In this document: piece after piece, positions 1 through 7,386 of the stretch | Layout: each line of letters opens with the position of its first letter | How positions within the stretch are numbered: position 1 is the first letter of the stretch | The notes under the pieces: generated by a model | What the model saw: only the letters and a program-made list of their open reading frames with translations | Told to the model about the DNA's origin: nothing | Databases searched by the model: none | Made by a program: the position numbers and the translations under genes | Source: CAZXFA01 sp964640085 | Lineage (GTDB): Bacteria > Actinomycetota > UBA4738 > HRBIN12 | Reading direction: 5' to 3' | Length of the DNA: 64,000 nt | Assembly (NCBI GenBank): GCA_964640085.1 | Contig: CAZXFA010000004.1 | Span: 60,648-124,647, forward strand

Positions 1-234
1 CATGTCCTGCGGCTTCACCATGAGCACCAGCGTGCCGCAGGACGCGACCGCCTCGGGGTTCGAGGTCGTTGCGCTCACGCCGTAGCGCTCGACGAACTCC
101 CGACAGCGTTCGTCGCGCCGACAGGTCACCACGATCTCGTCCGAGCTCCGTCCGCCCGAACGGATCAGCCCGGACACGAGCGCTTCACCCATCCGGCCCC
201 CGCCCAGGAACGCCACCATGCGGTCAATCGTCAT
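1..234 (-). CDS. proC: Pyrroline-5-carboxylate reductase, N-terminal part (cut by window edge)
   Basis: This gene starts at an ATG at 234 and runs off the left edge, so only 78 codons are visible. The translation opens with a dinucleotide-binding motif, AFLGGGRMGEALVSGLIRSG, and reaches LVLMVKPQDM, both typical of the Rossmann half of ProC, which reduces pyrroline-5-carboxylate to proline with NAD(P)H. Its ATG overlaps the TGA of the upstream proline dehydrogenase gene (ATGA), so the two are probably translationally coupled. The pairing is unusual in that one enzyme degrades proline and the other makes it; together with the TetR gene it looks like a proline-balance operon. The catalytic C-terminal domain is not visible. 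Confidence 0.85.
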   Translation of the reverse strand, partial: MTIDRMVAFLGGGRMGEALVSGLIRSGGRSSDEIVVTCRRDERCREFVERYGVSATTSNPEAVASCGTLVLMVKPQDM

Positions 235-1151
235 CGGCCCACCCTCACCAGGTTCGAAAGGAAGAACCACATATTCGCAGGACGCTCGGCCAGGCGTCGA
301 GTCAGGTACGGGTACCACTCGGTCCCGTACGGCACGTAGACGCGGACCGGATCGCCCCGCGAGGCGAACCGCGACTGCAGGTCCCGGCGGATCCCCAGCA
401 GGAACTGGAACTCCACGCGCGAGCGATCCACGCCCCGACGCTCGGCGTACGCTCGGGCCCCCTCCAGCAGGGCAGGATCGTGTGTCGCCACGTGGATCGT
501 GTGGCCGCCCGACAGGAGGGCGACCACCAGCCGTGCGAAGGCGCGGTCCACCTCGCGTCGGTCCTCGATCGCCACGTCTGGGGGCTCGAGGTAAGCGCCC
601 TTGACCACCCGGACGATCGACGCTGGCGGCAGCACCGCGGCATCGCGCGGGGTCCGCTGGAGGTATGACTGGAGGCAGATCCCCACCCGATCGCTCCGCT
701 CTCGGAGGTCTCGGAACACCTGGAGCGTCCGGTCCACGTAGACGCTGGACTCCATGTCCACCATCACCAGCCGTCCGCGTGCGGCGTCCACCACCCGCCC
801 GAGGTTCGCCGCCGCCAGACCTGTCGAGAAGTCCAGGCCGAGCTGCGAGAGCTTGACCGAGATGTACGCGTCGACGGAGGGCTCCCGATCGATGCGCTCC
901 AGCGCCTGCACGTAGGCGCGGACGGCGACGTCGGCGTGCCCGGGCTCGGTCACGTTCTCGCCGAGGTGGTCGAGGACCGCCCCGACCCCTCGACCGCCGA
1001 GGGCGTGGGCGACCTCGATCGCCCGATCCAGCGTGTCCCCGGCGACGAACCGCGATGCCACCAGCCATCCGAGCCGTCCGGTCGCCAGCCGCTGGAACCA
1101 TCGCGCGCGCGTGAGCCGCAGCACGGGGCCGCGGAGCAGCGGACCGCTCAC
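231..1151 (-). CDS. Proline dehydrogenase (monofunctional, about 306 aa)
   Basis: This is an FAD-dependent proline dehydrogenase that oxidises proline to pyrroline-5-carboxylate. The length matches the small monofunctional enzymes of Gram-positive bacteria and Thermus rather than the long bifunctional PutA. Visible family marks are VVKGAYLEPP (the conserved lysine strand of the barrel), EFQFLLGIRRDLQ and the C-terminal YLTRRLAERPAN, which carries the substrate-binding Y-x-x-R-R-x-x-E pattern. The start is taken at the GTG at 1151, which overlaps the TGA of the tetR gene (GTGA). The frame stays open further upstream but that part only shadows tetR. No pyrroline-5-carboxylate dehydrogenase is present in the window. 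Confidence 0.88.
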   Translation of the reverse strand: MSGPLLRGPVLRLTRARWFQRLATGRLGWLVASRFVAGDTLDRAIEVAHALGGRGVGAVLDHLGENVTEPGHADVAVRAYVQALERIDREPSVDAYISVKLSQLGLDFSTGLAAANLGRVVDAARGRLVMVDMESSVYVDRTLQVFRDLRERSDRVGICLQSYLQRTPRDAAVLPPASIVRVVKGAYLEPPDVAIEDRREVDRAFARLVVALLSGGHTIHVATHDPALLEGARAYAERRGVDRSRVEFQFLLGIRRDLQSRFASRGDPVRVYVPYGTEWYPYLTRRLAERPANMWFFLSNLVRVGR

Positions 1152-1801
1152 GGACCCGGCTCGTGCGCCGCGATCCCGGTCCGCAGGATCTCGAGGAACT
1201 CCCGGATCCGCGCCTCGCGCCGCTCGGGTGTGAACGGCTTGCGGTGGACCAGACCGGGGTCCAGCTCCTCGCTGCCCAAGGCGTCCTGGAACCGCTCCGC
1301 GGCCCAGTCCAGCATCGACGCGATCATCTCCACGTCCACGTCGTCCCGCACCTCGCCCCGTCGCACCCCGAATTCCACGAACTCGAGCGTGCCGTACGGG
1401 TCCTCGCTGCGCATGAACCGGTCGATCGGCCGCCTGAGGCGCAGCCCCGTGTCGTAACGACCGATCATCGCGACGCGGTTCGCGAGCCACTGCTCGGACA
1501 GGAACTCCTCGGTCCGTTCCAGCCAGTGGTCGAGCACGGCCCAGAAGCCCCGATCCACCACCTCGGACGGCGCATCGAGCCACGCCGGGAGCTCGCGCAC
1601 GGCGCGTTGGTACGCAGCCAGGAACAGCCCCTCCTTGCTCCCGAAGTGGAGGAACACCGTGCCCTTGGCGACGCCGACCTCGGCCGCGATGTCCTCGACG
1701 CGCGCCCCCCGGTACCCGTGTTCGGCGAAGTGGTGCATCGCCGCCTCGACGATCCGGTCGTGTCGCCTACCGGTGTCCTCGTTCGATCGCTCGGCGGCCA
1801 T
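1148..1801 (-). CDS. TetR-family transcriptional regulator
   Basis: A one-domain-plus-ligand-domain repressor of about 217 aa. Residues 12-60 form the TetR helix-turn-helix, with the recognisable IVEAAMHHFAEHGYRGARVE and VAKGTVFLHFGSKEGLF segments. The rest is an all-helical ligand-binding domain that cannot be matched to a ligand. It is the first gene of a coupled set with proline dehydrogenase and proC, so it may control proline metabolism; that is inference from position. The ATG at 1801 is preferred because a TAGCGT hexamer lies 10 bases upstream. A TTG 39 bases further up would add residues that do not look like the family. Confidence 0.85.
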   Translation of the reverse strand: MAAERSNEDTGRRHDRIVEAAMHHFAEHGYRGARVEDIAAEVGVAKGTVFLHFGSKEGLFLAAYQRAVRELPAWLDAPSEVVDRGFWAVLDHWLERTEEFLSEQWLANRVAMIGRYDTGLRLRRPIDRFMRSEDPYGTLEFVEFGVRRGEVRDDVDVEMIASMLDWAAERFQDALGSEELDPGLVHRKPFTPERREARIREFLEILRTGIAAHEPGP

Positions 1802-1879
1802 GCTCCCGGGAACGCTATCCACTGTCCGCCGGGCACTCAAACCGGACCCGTTGTTGGGGGATCACCGCCGAACGGGGGA

Positions 1880-1901
1880 CGTGTCCAGCCCGTGTCCAGC
1901 C
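1880..1901. repeat. Perfect 11-bp tandem direct repeat
   Basis: The unit CGTGTCCAGCC occurs twice head to tail at 1880-1890 and 1891-1901. It sits about 80 bases upstream of the tetR start and inside the non-coding leader. A period of 11 bases places both copies on the same face of the helix, as expected of an operator, but no binding protein can be assigned. Confidence 0.5.
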
Positions 1902-1929
1902 AGAGAAGAACCCGAGGGACCTCCGGCTC

Positions 1930-2176
1930 GCCGGAAACCGAAGCCTCCAGCCACCGTCAGCCCCTCGGGCTCAGGTGCTCCGAGCAACCAGCCGCAGCTG
2001 TCTCGGTTTCCTAGCGGTAGGCCCTTTCGTTGGGCTTTGGGGCGTCCCAAGCCTCCCCGCCCGCACAGCTAGTTGGCCTTCCCAACCGTACGACCAGGTG
2101 CGCCCAGTTCGCCTTACGGCTTTCCCAGGGGTCCCCGCTTCGGTTCCCTGACTCAGCCACCTCGGCTGCTCGGAGC
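1930..2176 (-). ncRNA. Candidate structured leader or small RNA upstream of tetR-proline dehydrogenase
   Basis: The whole gap 1802-2310 holds no convincing gene. On the minus strand, downstream of a good promoter at 2183-2211, the sequence can form many paired segments. The clearest is a long-range stem between GGAAACCGA and TCGGTTTCC (about 2003-2011 with 1938-1948), followed by a short GC hairpin near 1930-1940. Parts of 2060-2175 (GCCGAGG, CAGGGAACCG, GGGAAAGCCGTAAGGC, CAACTAGCTGTGCGGGCGG) loosely recall the core of ydaO/yuaA cyclic-di-AMP riboswitches, but key consensus positions do not match, so I do not assign a class. It may be a long 5' leader of tetR or a free-standing RNA. Boundaries are estimates. 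Confidence 0.35.
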
Positions 2177-2182
2177 GAGCGA

Positions 2183-2211
2183 AATGTATCCGCGCCCACG
2201 GGACCGGTCAA
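2183..2211 (-). promoter_or_regulatory. Sigma-70-type promoter firing leftward into the non-coding region
   Basis: On the minus strand TTGACC (2206-2211) and TACATT (2183-2188) are separated by exactly 17 bases. This is one of the best matches to a housekeeping promoter in the window, yet no coding start follows for about 375 bases. The expected transcript begins near 2176. Confidence 0.6.
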
Positions 2212-2310
2212 GCCGACGAAGCCCCAGGTCAGGTGCCATATGCGCAGGTAGAACGGACGAGAGAAAGAGTGACAAGTTCAGGACCCTACCGTGGCCGCAG
2301 GACGAACGCC

Positions 2311-3663
2311 TCAGGGTTCCCGTTGTGTCGCAACGGTTCCAGACCTCATGGGCGATCGGCTCGAAGAGCGAACGACACGTCCGAGGGTGGTTCCGTTCAC
2401 GCCTCCGTCGCGCAGGAGCTCCCGGTATACGGACACCATCCGTCGCGCCGTCACGTCCCATGAGAACCGGAACGAGCGGGCCACCCCCGCCTCCCCCATG
2501 CGTCGTGCCGCGCCCCGGTCGGAGAGCACCGCGAGCAGACGTTCCGCGTGATCGGCGGGATCGTGGCCCGCGACCAGGTAGCCCGTGACACCGTCCTCCA
2601 CGACGTACCGCAGACCGCCCACCGCGGCGGCAACCACCGGGCTGCCGCACGCTTGGGCCTCCAGCGCCACCAGGCCGAAGGACTCCGACCGTGAGGGCAC
2701 GTGCACCACGTCGGCCGCAGCGTAGAAGTCGGCGAGGCGCGACTGCGGTTGGGGTGGGAAGAGCATCACACGCTCGCCCACCCCGAGGGCCGCGGCCAGA
2801 TCCATCAGACGGGCCATCTCCGCGCCGTGCCCAGACCCGCTGGGACCCCCGACGATCGCGAGCACCGCGTCTCGGGTCCTGCGGGGATCCCGGGCCACGG
2901 CATCGGCCAGAGCCCGCACGGCCAGATCGGGACCCTTGTGCGCCTGGAGCCGACCGACGAACAGCAGGAGCCGAACGTCGGCCAGGTGCAGCCGCGCCCT
3001 CGCCTGTTCCTTCGGACGAGGGAAGAACAGACCGTGGTCCACGCCCGGCGGCACGATCCGGATCAGCTCCGGGTCGGCGCGGTAGAGGCCCACGAGCTGC
3101 GCCGCCTCCACTGGCGTGGCGGCGATGATCCTGTCGGCCTCGGCGATCACGCGCTCCTCGCCCGAGAGCCGATCGGGCGGCTCCGGGCGTTCGGCCACGG
3201 CGAGCGAGTGGTTCTTGACCTTCCCCAGCGTGTGGAACGAGGCGACGAGCGGTACGCCCCAGATCTCCTTCGTGCTCCGCCCGATCCACCCCGACAGCCA
3301 GTAGTGGGTGTGAACGACGTCGTACACGGCCCGTTCCGCCCGTGCGTGCTGGAGCACCCCGCCGAGGAACGGCGGCAGGTAGCGGGGCAACTCCTCCTTG
3401 GGCACGGGTGCGCACGGACCGGCCTGGACCTGGATGAGTCGCGAGCCGCCCCCCAACTCCAGGATCTCCGGAAGGTCCCCGCCCCGGCACCGCGTGAAGA
3501 CGTCCACCTCCACGCCTCGACCCACGAGCCGTTCGGCCGCGGCTCGGATGAACACGTTCATCCCGCCAGAATCGCCGCTACCGGGCTGATCGAGGGGCGA
3601 AGTGTGGAGGCTCACGACCGCCACCCGCGGGCGGGAGCCGCCCGGGGCGGCCGTCTGACCCAT
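2311..3663 (-). CDS. mshA: D-inositol-3-phosphate glycosyltransferase (mycothiol step 1)
   Basis: A 450-aa GT-B glycosyltransferase that transfers N-acetylglucosamine from UDP-GlcNAc to inositol 3-phosphate, the first step of mycothiol synthesis in the cytosol. Family-specific segments are GDSGGMNVFIRAAAERL near the N-terminus and VVHTHYWLSGW in the acceptor domain. The nucleotide-sugar half has LLFVGRLQAHKGPDLAVRAL and the E-x7-E retaining-transferase motif in SESFGLVALEAQ. It is transcribed alone; a TACGAT hexamer lies six bases before the ATG, so the message is probably leaderless. Mycothiol is essentially restricted to actinobacteria, which supports the lineage call. The last 30 residues are a divergent tail. 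Confidence 0.9.
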   Translation of the reverse strand: MGQTAAPGGSRPRVAVVSLHTSPLDQPGSGDSGGMNVFIRAAAERLVGRGVEVDVFTRCRGGDLPEILELGGGSRLIQVQAGPCAPVPKEELPRYLPPFLGGVLQHARAERAVYDVVHTHYWLSGWIGRSTKEIWGVPLVASFHTLGKVKNHSLAVAERPEPPDRLSGEERVIAEADRIIAATPVEAAQLVGLYRADPELIRIVPPGVDHGLFFPRPKEQARARLHLADVRLLLFVGRLQAHKGPDLAVRALADAVARDPRRTRDAVLAIVGGPSGSGHGAEMARLMDLAAALGVGERVMLFPPQPQSRLADFYAAADVVHVPSRSESFGLVALEAQACGSPVVAAAVGGLRYVVEDGVTGYLVAGHDPADHAERLLAVLSDRGAARRMGEAGVARSFRFSWDVTARRMVSVYRELLRDGGVNGTTLGRVVRSSSRSPMRSGTVATQREP

Positions 3664-3669
3664 GCTGGC

Positions 3670-3675
3670 ATCGTA
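3670..3675 (-). promoter_or_regulatory. -10 element of mshA (leaderless type)
   Basis: TACGAT on the minus strand, six bases before the mshA ATG, leaves no room for a ribosome binding site. Confidence 0.5.
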
Positions 3676-3738
3676 CCCGCGAGGTCGTGGAACGTTACCC
3701 GTGGACCCGATCCCGAACGCCGCCGGCGATGGTCTGCC

Positions 3739-4719
3739 TCAGCGACCCGGTCGTCGGAGCCGGAACGCGGCGATCAGCTCCCCCACCGGGCGTCCACCGC
3801 CCAGGACGGGCCGACGGGTCAGCGGCCGGACGATCCCAGGATCGGGCGGGATCGCGGCGAGCAGCTCTAGGGCCCGGATCAGGACAGGGCCGGACGCCCG
3901 CTCCCCGCCGTCGGCGATCTTCACCGCGACGCCCAGGCCCTGGTCCAGGATCGCCGCGCAGTGGAGCGCCTCGGCTCCGCCCTTCGACACGACCTCCGGG
4001 ACGGCCGACATGAGGCCCGTGTCCGTCCGCCCACGCCCGGCCACCAGGTGGGGATGGGCCCGCATCGCCGCGACCGCCCGTTCGAGCGTTGGCGCGAGCT
4101 CGCCCATGACTTCGGGGCGCGCCAGCCGGGCGAAGAGCGTGGCCATCGACCTGAGCGGAACCCCGTGGACCGGGACCCCGCATCCGTCGACACCGATCGC
4201 TGGCCCGTCGACGTCGGTGGCACGCCGGACCGCGCGGGTCACCTCGCGCTGCAGTGGGTGTGCGGGCTCCCGATACCGCTCGAGATCCCATCCCGCCGCG
4301 TGCGAAGCCACCAGCATCCCCGCGTGTTTGCCCGAGCAGTTGTGGAACAAGCGGCGCGGACCTCGGACCCGGCGGGCGTCCTCCGGGCGGCTCGGGAGCG
4401 CGCGGGGACATCGGAGGGCCGCCTCCGTGAGCCCGCCGGAGCGCAGCAGGGCGCGGACCGCGCGAACGTGCGGGGGCTCGGCGCCGTGGGAGGCGCACAT
4501 GATCGCGACCAGGTCGTCGCGGAGCTCCACGTCGATCCGCTGGAGCGAGACCGCGGCCTGGAGGGGCTTCATGCTCGACCGGGCGAAGACCACCCGGTCG
4601 GGATCGCCGAGCGCCGCCACGAGCCGCCCCCGCGCGTCGCAGACGGCGACGTGGCCGACGTGGACGCTCTCCTCCAAGCCGGAGCGCACGACGCGGACGA
4701 GCTGAGCGGGGCCCGGCAT
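3739..4719 (-). CDS. L-asparaginase, Rhizobium AnsA-like (thermolabile) family
   Basis: The 326-aa product resembles the asparaginase family first known from Rhizobium etli rather than the E. coli type I/II or plant Ntn-type enzymes. The N-terminal RSGLEESVHVGHVAVCDARG and FARSSMKPLQAAVSL segments carry the conserved S-x-x-K catalytic pair. Later NCSGKHAGML and GVDGCGVPVHGVPL match conserved active-site loops with cysteine and lysine. It would hydrolyse asparagine to aspartate and ammonia in the cytosol. A TAGGCT hexamer seven bases before the ATG suggests a leaderless transcript of its own. Confidence 0.82.
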   Translation of the reverse strand: MPGPAQLVRVVRSGLEESVHVGHVAVCDARGRLVAALGDPDRVVFARSSMKPLQAAVSLQRIDVELRDDLVAIMCASHGAEPPHVRAVRALLRSGGLTEAALRCPRALPSRPEDARRVRGPRRLFHNCSGKHAGMLVASHAAGWDLERYREPAHPLQREVTRAVRRATDVDGPAIGVDGCGVPVHGVPLRSMATLFARLARPEVMGELAPTLERAVAAMRAHPHLVAGRGRTDTGLMSAVPEVVSKGGAEALHCAAILDQGLGVAVKIADGGERASGPVLIRALELLAAIPPDPGIVRPLTRRPVLGGGRPVGELIAAFRLRRPGR

Positions 4720-4726
4720 GCCGGAG

Positions 4727-4732
4727 AGCCTA
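4727..4732 (-). promoter_or_regulatory. -10 element of the asparaginase gene (leaderless type)
   Basis: TAGGCT on the minus strand ends seven bases before the ATG at 4719; no ribosome binding site can fit between them. Confidence 0.5.
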
Positions 4733-4741
4733 TGCGGAGCC

Positions 4742-5515
4742 TCAGCCCGCGTCCTCGATGGCGACCGGGACCTCGCTCACGTCGTCCCAGGGCTCCTCTT
4801 CGATCATCCGGACGAACACGCGGACGATCTCGGGGTCGAACTGCGTCCCGGCGCCCCCCCGGATCTCGTCCCGGGCTCGCTCGACGCCCATCGGCCCACG
4901 GTACGGCCGCTCGCTGGTCATCGCGTCGAACGAGTCGACCACCGCGAACACGCGGGCCGCTAGGGGGATCTCCTCACCGCGAAGCCCGTCCGGGTAGCCG
5001 CTGCCGTCGTAGCGCTCGTGGTGATGGCGGATCAGCTCGACCGCCCCGGAGAGGAATGGGATCGGCGAGATGATCTGAGCCCCGATCAGCGGGTGCCGAC
5101 GCATCACGTCCCATTCGCCCGCGTCGAGGGGCCCATCCTTGCACAGGATGTGCTCGGGGATCCCCACCTTACCGATGTCGTGGAGGAAGAAGCCGTAGCC
5201 CAGGGTCGGGCTGGCATCCACCAGGGAGGGAGCGATCCGCCTGGCGAGGGCCACGCCGTAGTTCTGCGTCCGCTCGAGATGACCGTGCGTGGTGCGGTCC
5301 TTGGCCTCGATCACCTGGGCGAGGCTCTTCATGGTGGCCAGGTAGGTCTCCTGGAGGCTGGCCAGGACGCGCTTCAGCTCGGCGGTGCGGGTACGCTCGA
5401 GCCGGTACAGGTCGCCGAGCTCGCGTGCGAACACGATCAGCTGCTCGTGGACCGCGGGCATCTCGGGGTCCGGCGGGACCCGGCCCAGCGACGAGGGAGC
5501 GATCGGTTCGTTCAT
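4742..5515 (-). CDS. HD-GYP domain protein, probable cyclic-di-GMP phosphodiesterase
   Basis: The 257-aa product has a short helical N-terminal segment (residues 20-65, likely coiled coil) and then an HD-GYP domain. Visible metal and signature residues are FFLHDIGKVGIP (HD pair), RRHPLIGAQI, LIRHHHERYDGSGYPDGLRG (contains the GYP element) and RVFAVVDSFDAMTSERPYR. Such domains hydrolyse cyclic-di-GMP, although many family members are untested. No membrane segment or receiver domain is seen. The next gene upstream on the same strand encodes an RsiG-like protein, whose known relative binds cyclic-di-GMP, so a functional link is likely. TAGCGT lies eight bases before the ATG. Confidence 0.88.
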   Translation of the reverse strand: MNEPIAPSSLGRVPPDPEMPAVHEQLIVFARELGDLYRLERTRTAELKRVLASLQETYLATMKSLAQVIEAKDRTTHGHLERTQNYGVALARRIAPSLVDASPTLGYGFFLHDIGKVGIPEHILCKDGPLDAGEWDVMRRHPLIGAQIISPIPFLSGAVELIRHHHERYDGSGYPDGLRGEEIPLAARVFAVVDSFDAMTSERPYRGPMGVERARDEIRGGAGTQFDPEIVRVFVRMIEEEPWDDVSEVPVAIEDAG

Positions 5516-5523
5516 CGGGCCGC

Positions 5524-5529
5524 ACGCTA
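5524..5529 (-). promoter_or_regulatory. -10 element of the HD-GYP gene
   Basis: TAGCGT on the minus strand, eight bases before the ATG at 5515; leaderless spacing. Confidence 0.5.
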
Positions 5530-5531
5530 CC

Positions 5532-5552
5532 GTGCCGGAGCCGCTCCGGCAC
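5532..5552. promoter_or_regulatory. 9-bp perfect inverted repeat between rsiG-like gene and HD-GYP -10 element
   Basis: GTGCCGGAG, a three-base CCG centre, then CTCCGGCAC. It lies two bases upstream of the HD-GYP -10 hexamer and downstream of the RsiG-like gene. It could end transcription of the upstream gene (no U-tract follows) or act as an operator for the HD-GYP gene. Confidence 0.5.
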
Positions 5553-5665
5553 GCATCAACCCTGATGATTCCGGGACCCCGGGTCTATGGCTCGACCGGA
5601 GGGTTCGGGGCGCCGAACGGCCCATCCCCCGAGCGACGTACAGTGGGAGCCGGGCCACCGGTCCG

Positions 5666-6199
5666 CTAGGTCAGGACTAGCGAGGGGTCCTCCCGGTATC
5701 GGCGCTTCAGCTCATCCTGCACCGCGTTGAGCACGGCGAAGACCTCACCGCGGGCGCCGGACACCTCGCGCTCCTCGCGGGCGAGCAGATCGACCGCGGC
5801 TGCGAGCTCGTCGTCGTCCAGGTCTCCGGGGTCGGACAGCCCAGCGTCGGCGACCAGGCGCTCCACGCGCCGGCGGGCGAGCAGCATCTCCTCCTCGGGC
5901 AGCGAGATCCGAATGGCCTCCCCCCGCGATCGGGCTCCGCCGTAGGCATCGCCGGAGAGGATCTCGGCCAGGCGCTCGACGAGCGGACCCTCCTCGGCGC
6001 CGCGGCCGCGCCGCTCGATCTCAGCCCGGAGGATCTCGGCGCGACCCTGAACCAGCCGGCGGAGGAACGAGAGGTACTCGCGCTCGGCCAGACACTCGTC
6101 ACGCCGGGCGCGGAGCTCCTCGAGCGGGATCTCGGCCAGGCCGCGGAGGAACTCCGGGCTCCGGATCCGATCGATCCTGCGGTTGGCCGGCTGGCTCAT
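5666..6199 (-). CDS. RsiG-like anti-sigma protein (cyclic-di-GMP-responsive family)
   Basis: A 177-aa, almost entirely helical and highly charged protein. The family is recognised from the helix around residues 38-60 (YLSFLRRLVQGRAEILRAE) and the C-terminal helix 138-170 (REVSGARGEVFAVLNAVQDE). Streptomyces RsiG holds sigma-WhiG inactive when bound to cyclic-di-GMP, using E-x3-S-x2-R-x3-Q-x3-D on two helices. Here helix 1 keeps S44, R47, Q51 and E55 but has R40 in place of the first Glu. The last helix keeps E143, S147 and R150 but has F154 and N158. The motif is therefore split and partly degenerate. The ATG at 6199 has a GAGGGAG ribosome binding site six bases upstream. No sigma factor gene is in the window. 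Confidence 0.72.
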   Translation of the reverse strand: MSQPANRRIDRIRSPEFLRGLAEIPLEELRARRDECLAEREYLSFLRRLVQGRAEILRAEIERRGRGAEEGPLVERLAEILSGDAYGGARSRGEAIRISLPEEEMLLARRRVERLVADAGLSDPGDLDDDELAAAVDLLAREEREVSGARGEVFAVLNAVQDELKRRYREDPSLVLT

Positions 6200-6260
6200 G
6201 GGGCGCTCCCTCGGACGTGCGCGGCTCATCGTAGCGCCCCGGCGGGACCTGGTCGCGCGG

Positions 6261-7283
6261 TCAGCAGACCGCGAGCAGCAGCTGGTACGGGTTCACCGCT
6301 GCGCCGCCGCCGGGGTGGTACTCGAAGTGCAGGTGATTCGTGGACCCGGCGTTGCCCGTGCTCCCCACGTACCCGATCACGGTTCCCGCGCCCACGCTCC
6401 CGTTCGCCGAGCTGTAGCTGGACAGGTGCGCGTAGAACGTGAAGGTGCCGTTCGAGGCCTGGACGTAGGCCTGGAGGCCGCCCGAAGAGCTCGAGCCGAG
6501 CGAGACGACGCCGGGGTGGGCTGCCACCACGGGCGTCCCGAACGGCGAGATGAGGTCGATCCCCTGGTGGGTGTGCCCGACCCGAGGCCACCCGAACGAG
6601 TCGACGAACGAGTTCGGCCCGGCCACCGGGCAGACCTGGAGCGCCGCACCCGGCTGCGGTGTCTGGCCGAGGAGCGTGAGTTCGCGGGCCGCCGCGACCT
6701 CTTCCCGGTACTTCGCGGTCAGCTCCGCGACGCGGTCCTCGATCCGCCCCAACTCGGCGTCGATCCGTTCGCGGGCCACGTTCAACCGTCCGGCCTGTTC
6801 CGCCTGGCGGGCGGCGAGGTCCTGGAGTTCGTCGCGATCGCGCCGGAGGTCCTCGCGCTCGAGCTCGAGCGCGAGGGAGAGGTCGACGTCGTCCTGCGCG
6901 ACGCTGCCCAGGAACTCGAGACGGTCGGAGAACTCGGTGAACGAGGACGAGGAGAGCAGCAGGTCGATCGTGCTCGCCGGTCCGTGGGCGAACGCGATCG
7001 CCGCCCGTCGGGACAGGCGCGCCTCGATCCGCTGGATCCGGCCCTCTCGGGCCTGGATCCGCCGCTTCGTCTCGGCGACCTCGGCCTTCGTCTGATCCAG
7101 CGCCACGACCGCCTCGTGCCACTCGGCCGTGGCGGCGTTCAGCCGAGCCTGCGCCTCGGCAAGGTCGGCCTTGGCAGCGTCGAGCTGATCCTTGGTGTCG
7201 GCGAACGCGGAGGGGAGGCCGATCGCACCCAGGACCAGCGCCAGGGCGAGCGACAGGCGGAGCCCGGTCCGGCGAGCGGTCGT
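6261..7283 (-). CDS. Secreted M23 (LytM-type) peptidoglycan endopeptidase with coiled coil
   Basis: The product has an N-terminal signal peptide (TARRTG then LSLALALVLGAIGLPSAFA), a coiled-coil region of about 170 residues and a C-terminal LytM zinc peptidase domain. Zinc ligands are visible as HQGID (H239, D243) and HLH (H317, H319), with the catalytic-site YAH at 286. It would cleave peptide cross-links outside the membrane. The signal-peptide frame has no ATG, GTG or TTG. The only position correctly spaced from a strong GAGGGAGGG ribosome binding site is an ACG at 7281-7283, used here as start (340 aa). The first standard start, a GTG at 7106, would remove the signal peptide and make a cytosolic protein, which is not credible. 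Confidence 0.8.
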   Translation of the reverse strand, partial: TTARRTGLRLSLALALVLGAIGLPSAFADTKDQLDAAKADLAEAQARLNAATAEWHEAVVALDQTKAEVAETKRRIQAREGRIQRIEARLSRRAAIAFAHGPASTIDLLLSSSSFTEFSDRLEFLGSVAQDDVDLSLALELEREDLRRDRDELQDLAARQAEQAGRLNVARERIDAELGRIEDRVAELTAKYREEVAAARELTLLGQTPQPGAALQVCPVAGPNSFVDSFGWPRVGHTHQGIDLISPFGTPVVAAHPGVVSLGSSSSGGLQAYVQASNGTFTFYAHLSSYSSANGSVGAGTVIGYVGSTGNAGSTNHLHFEYHPGGGAAVNPYQLLLAVC

Positions 7284-7386
7284 GTGGAACCCTCCCTCGA
7301 TGGTCGTCGGCCGCCTCAGGCCGCCGGGGAGCTTACCGAACGTCCAGGTCAGGGGGCAAGCAAGAGAGACTCTAGACGCGATCCGG

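Noticed and set aside
1152..1583. N-terminal extension of proline dehydrogenase upstream of 1151
   Set aside because: The extra residues are Arg/Gly-rich and overlap tetR in another frame; the GTG at 1151 overlaps the tetR stop and fits the family length.
2055..2135. Group II intron domain V remnant (AGCCGTA ... TACGGTT)
   Set aside because: The pairing ends are suggestive, but the internal sequence and bulge do not fit domain V, and no reverse transcriptase or other intron domain is present.
2050..2180. Cyclic-di-AMP (ydaO/yuaA) riboswitch
   Set aside because: Some blocks resemble the class but the conserved GGGGTGAAT and CCCGTCAGCTAAC cores are not reproduced, so only an unclassified structured RNA is reported.
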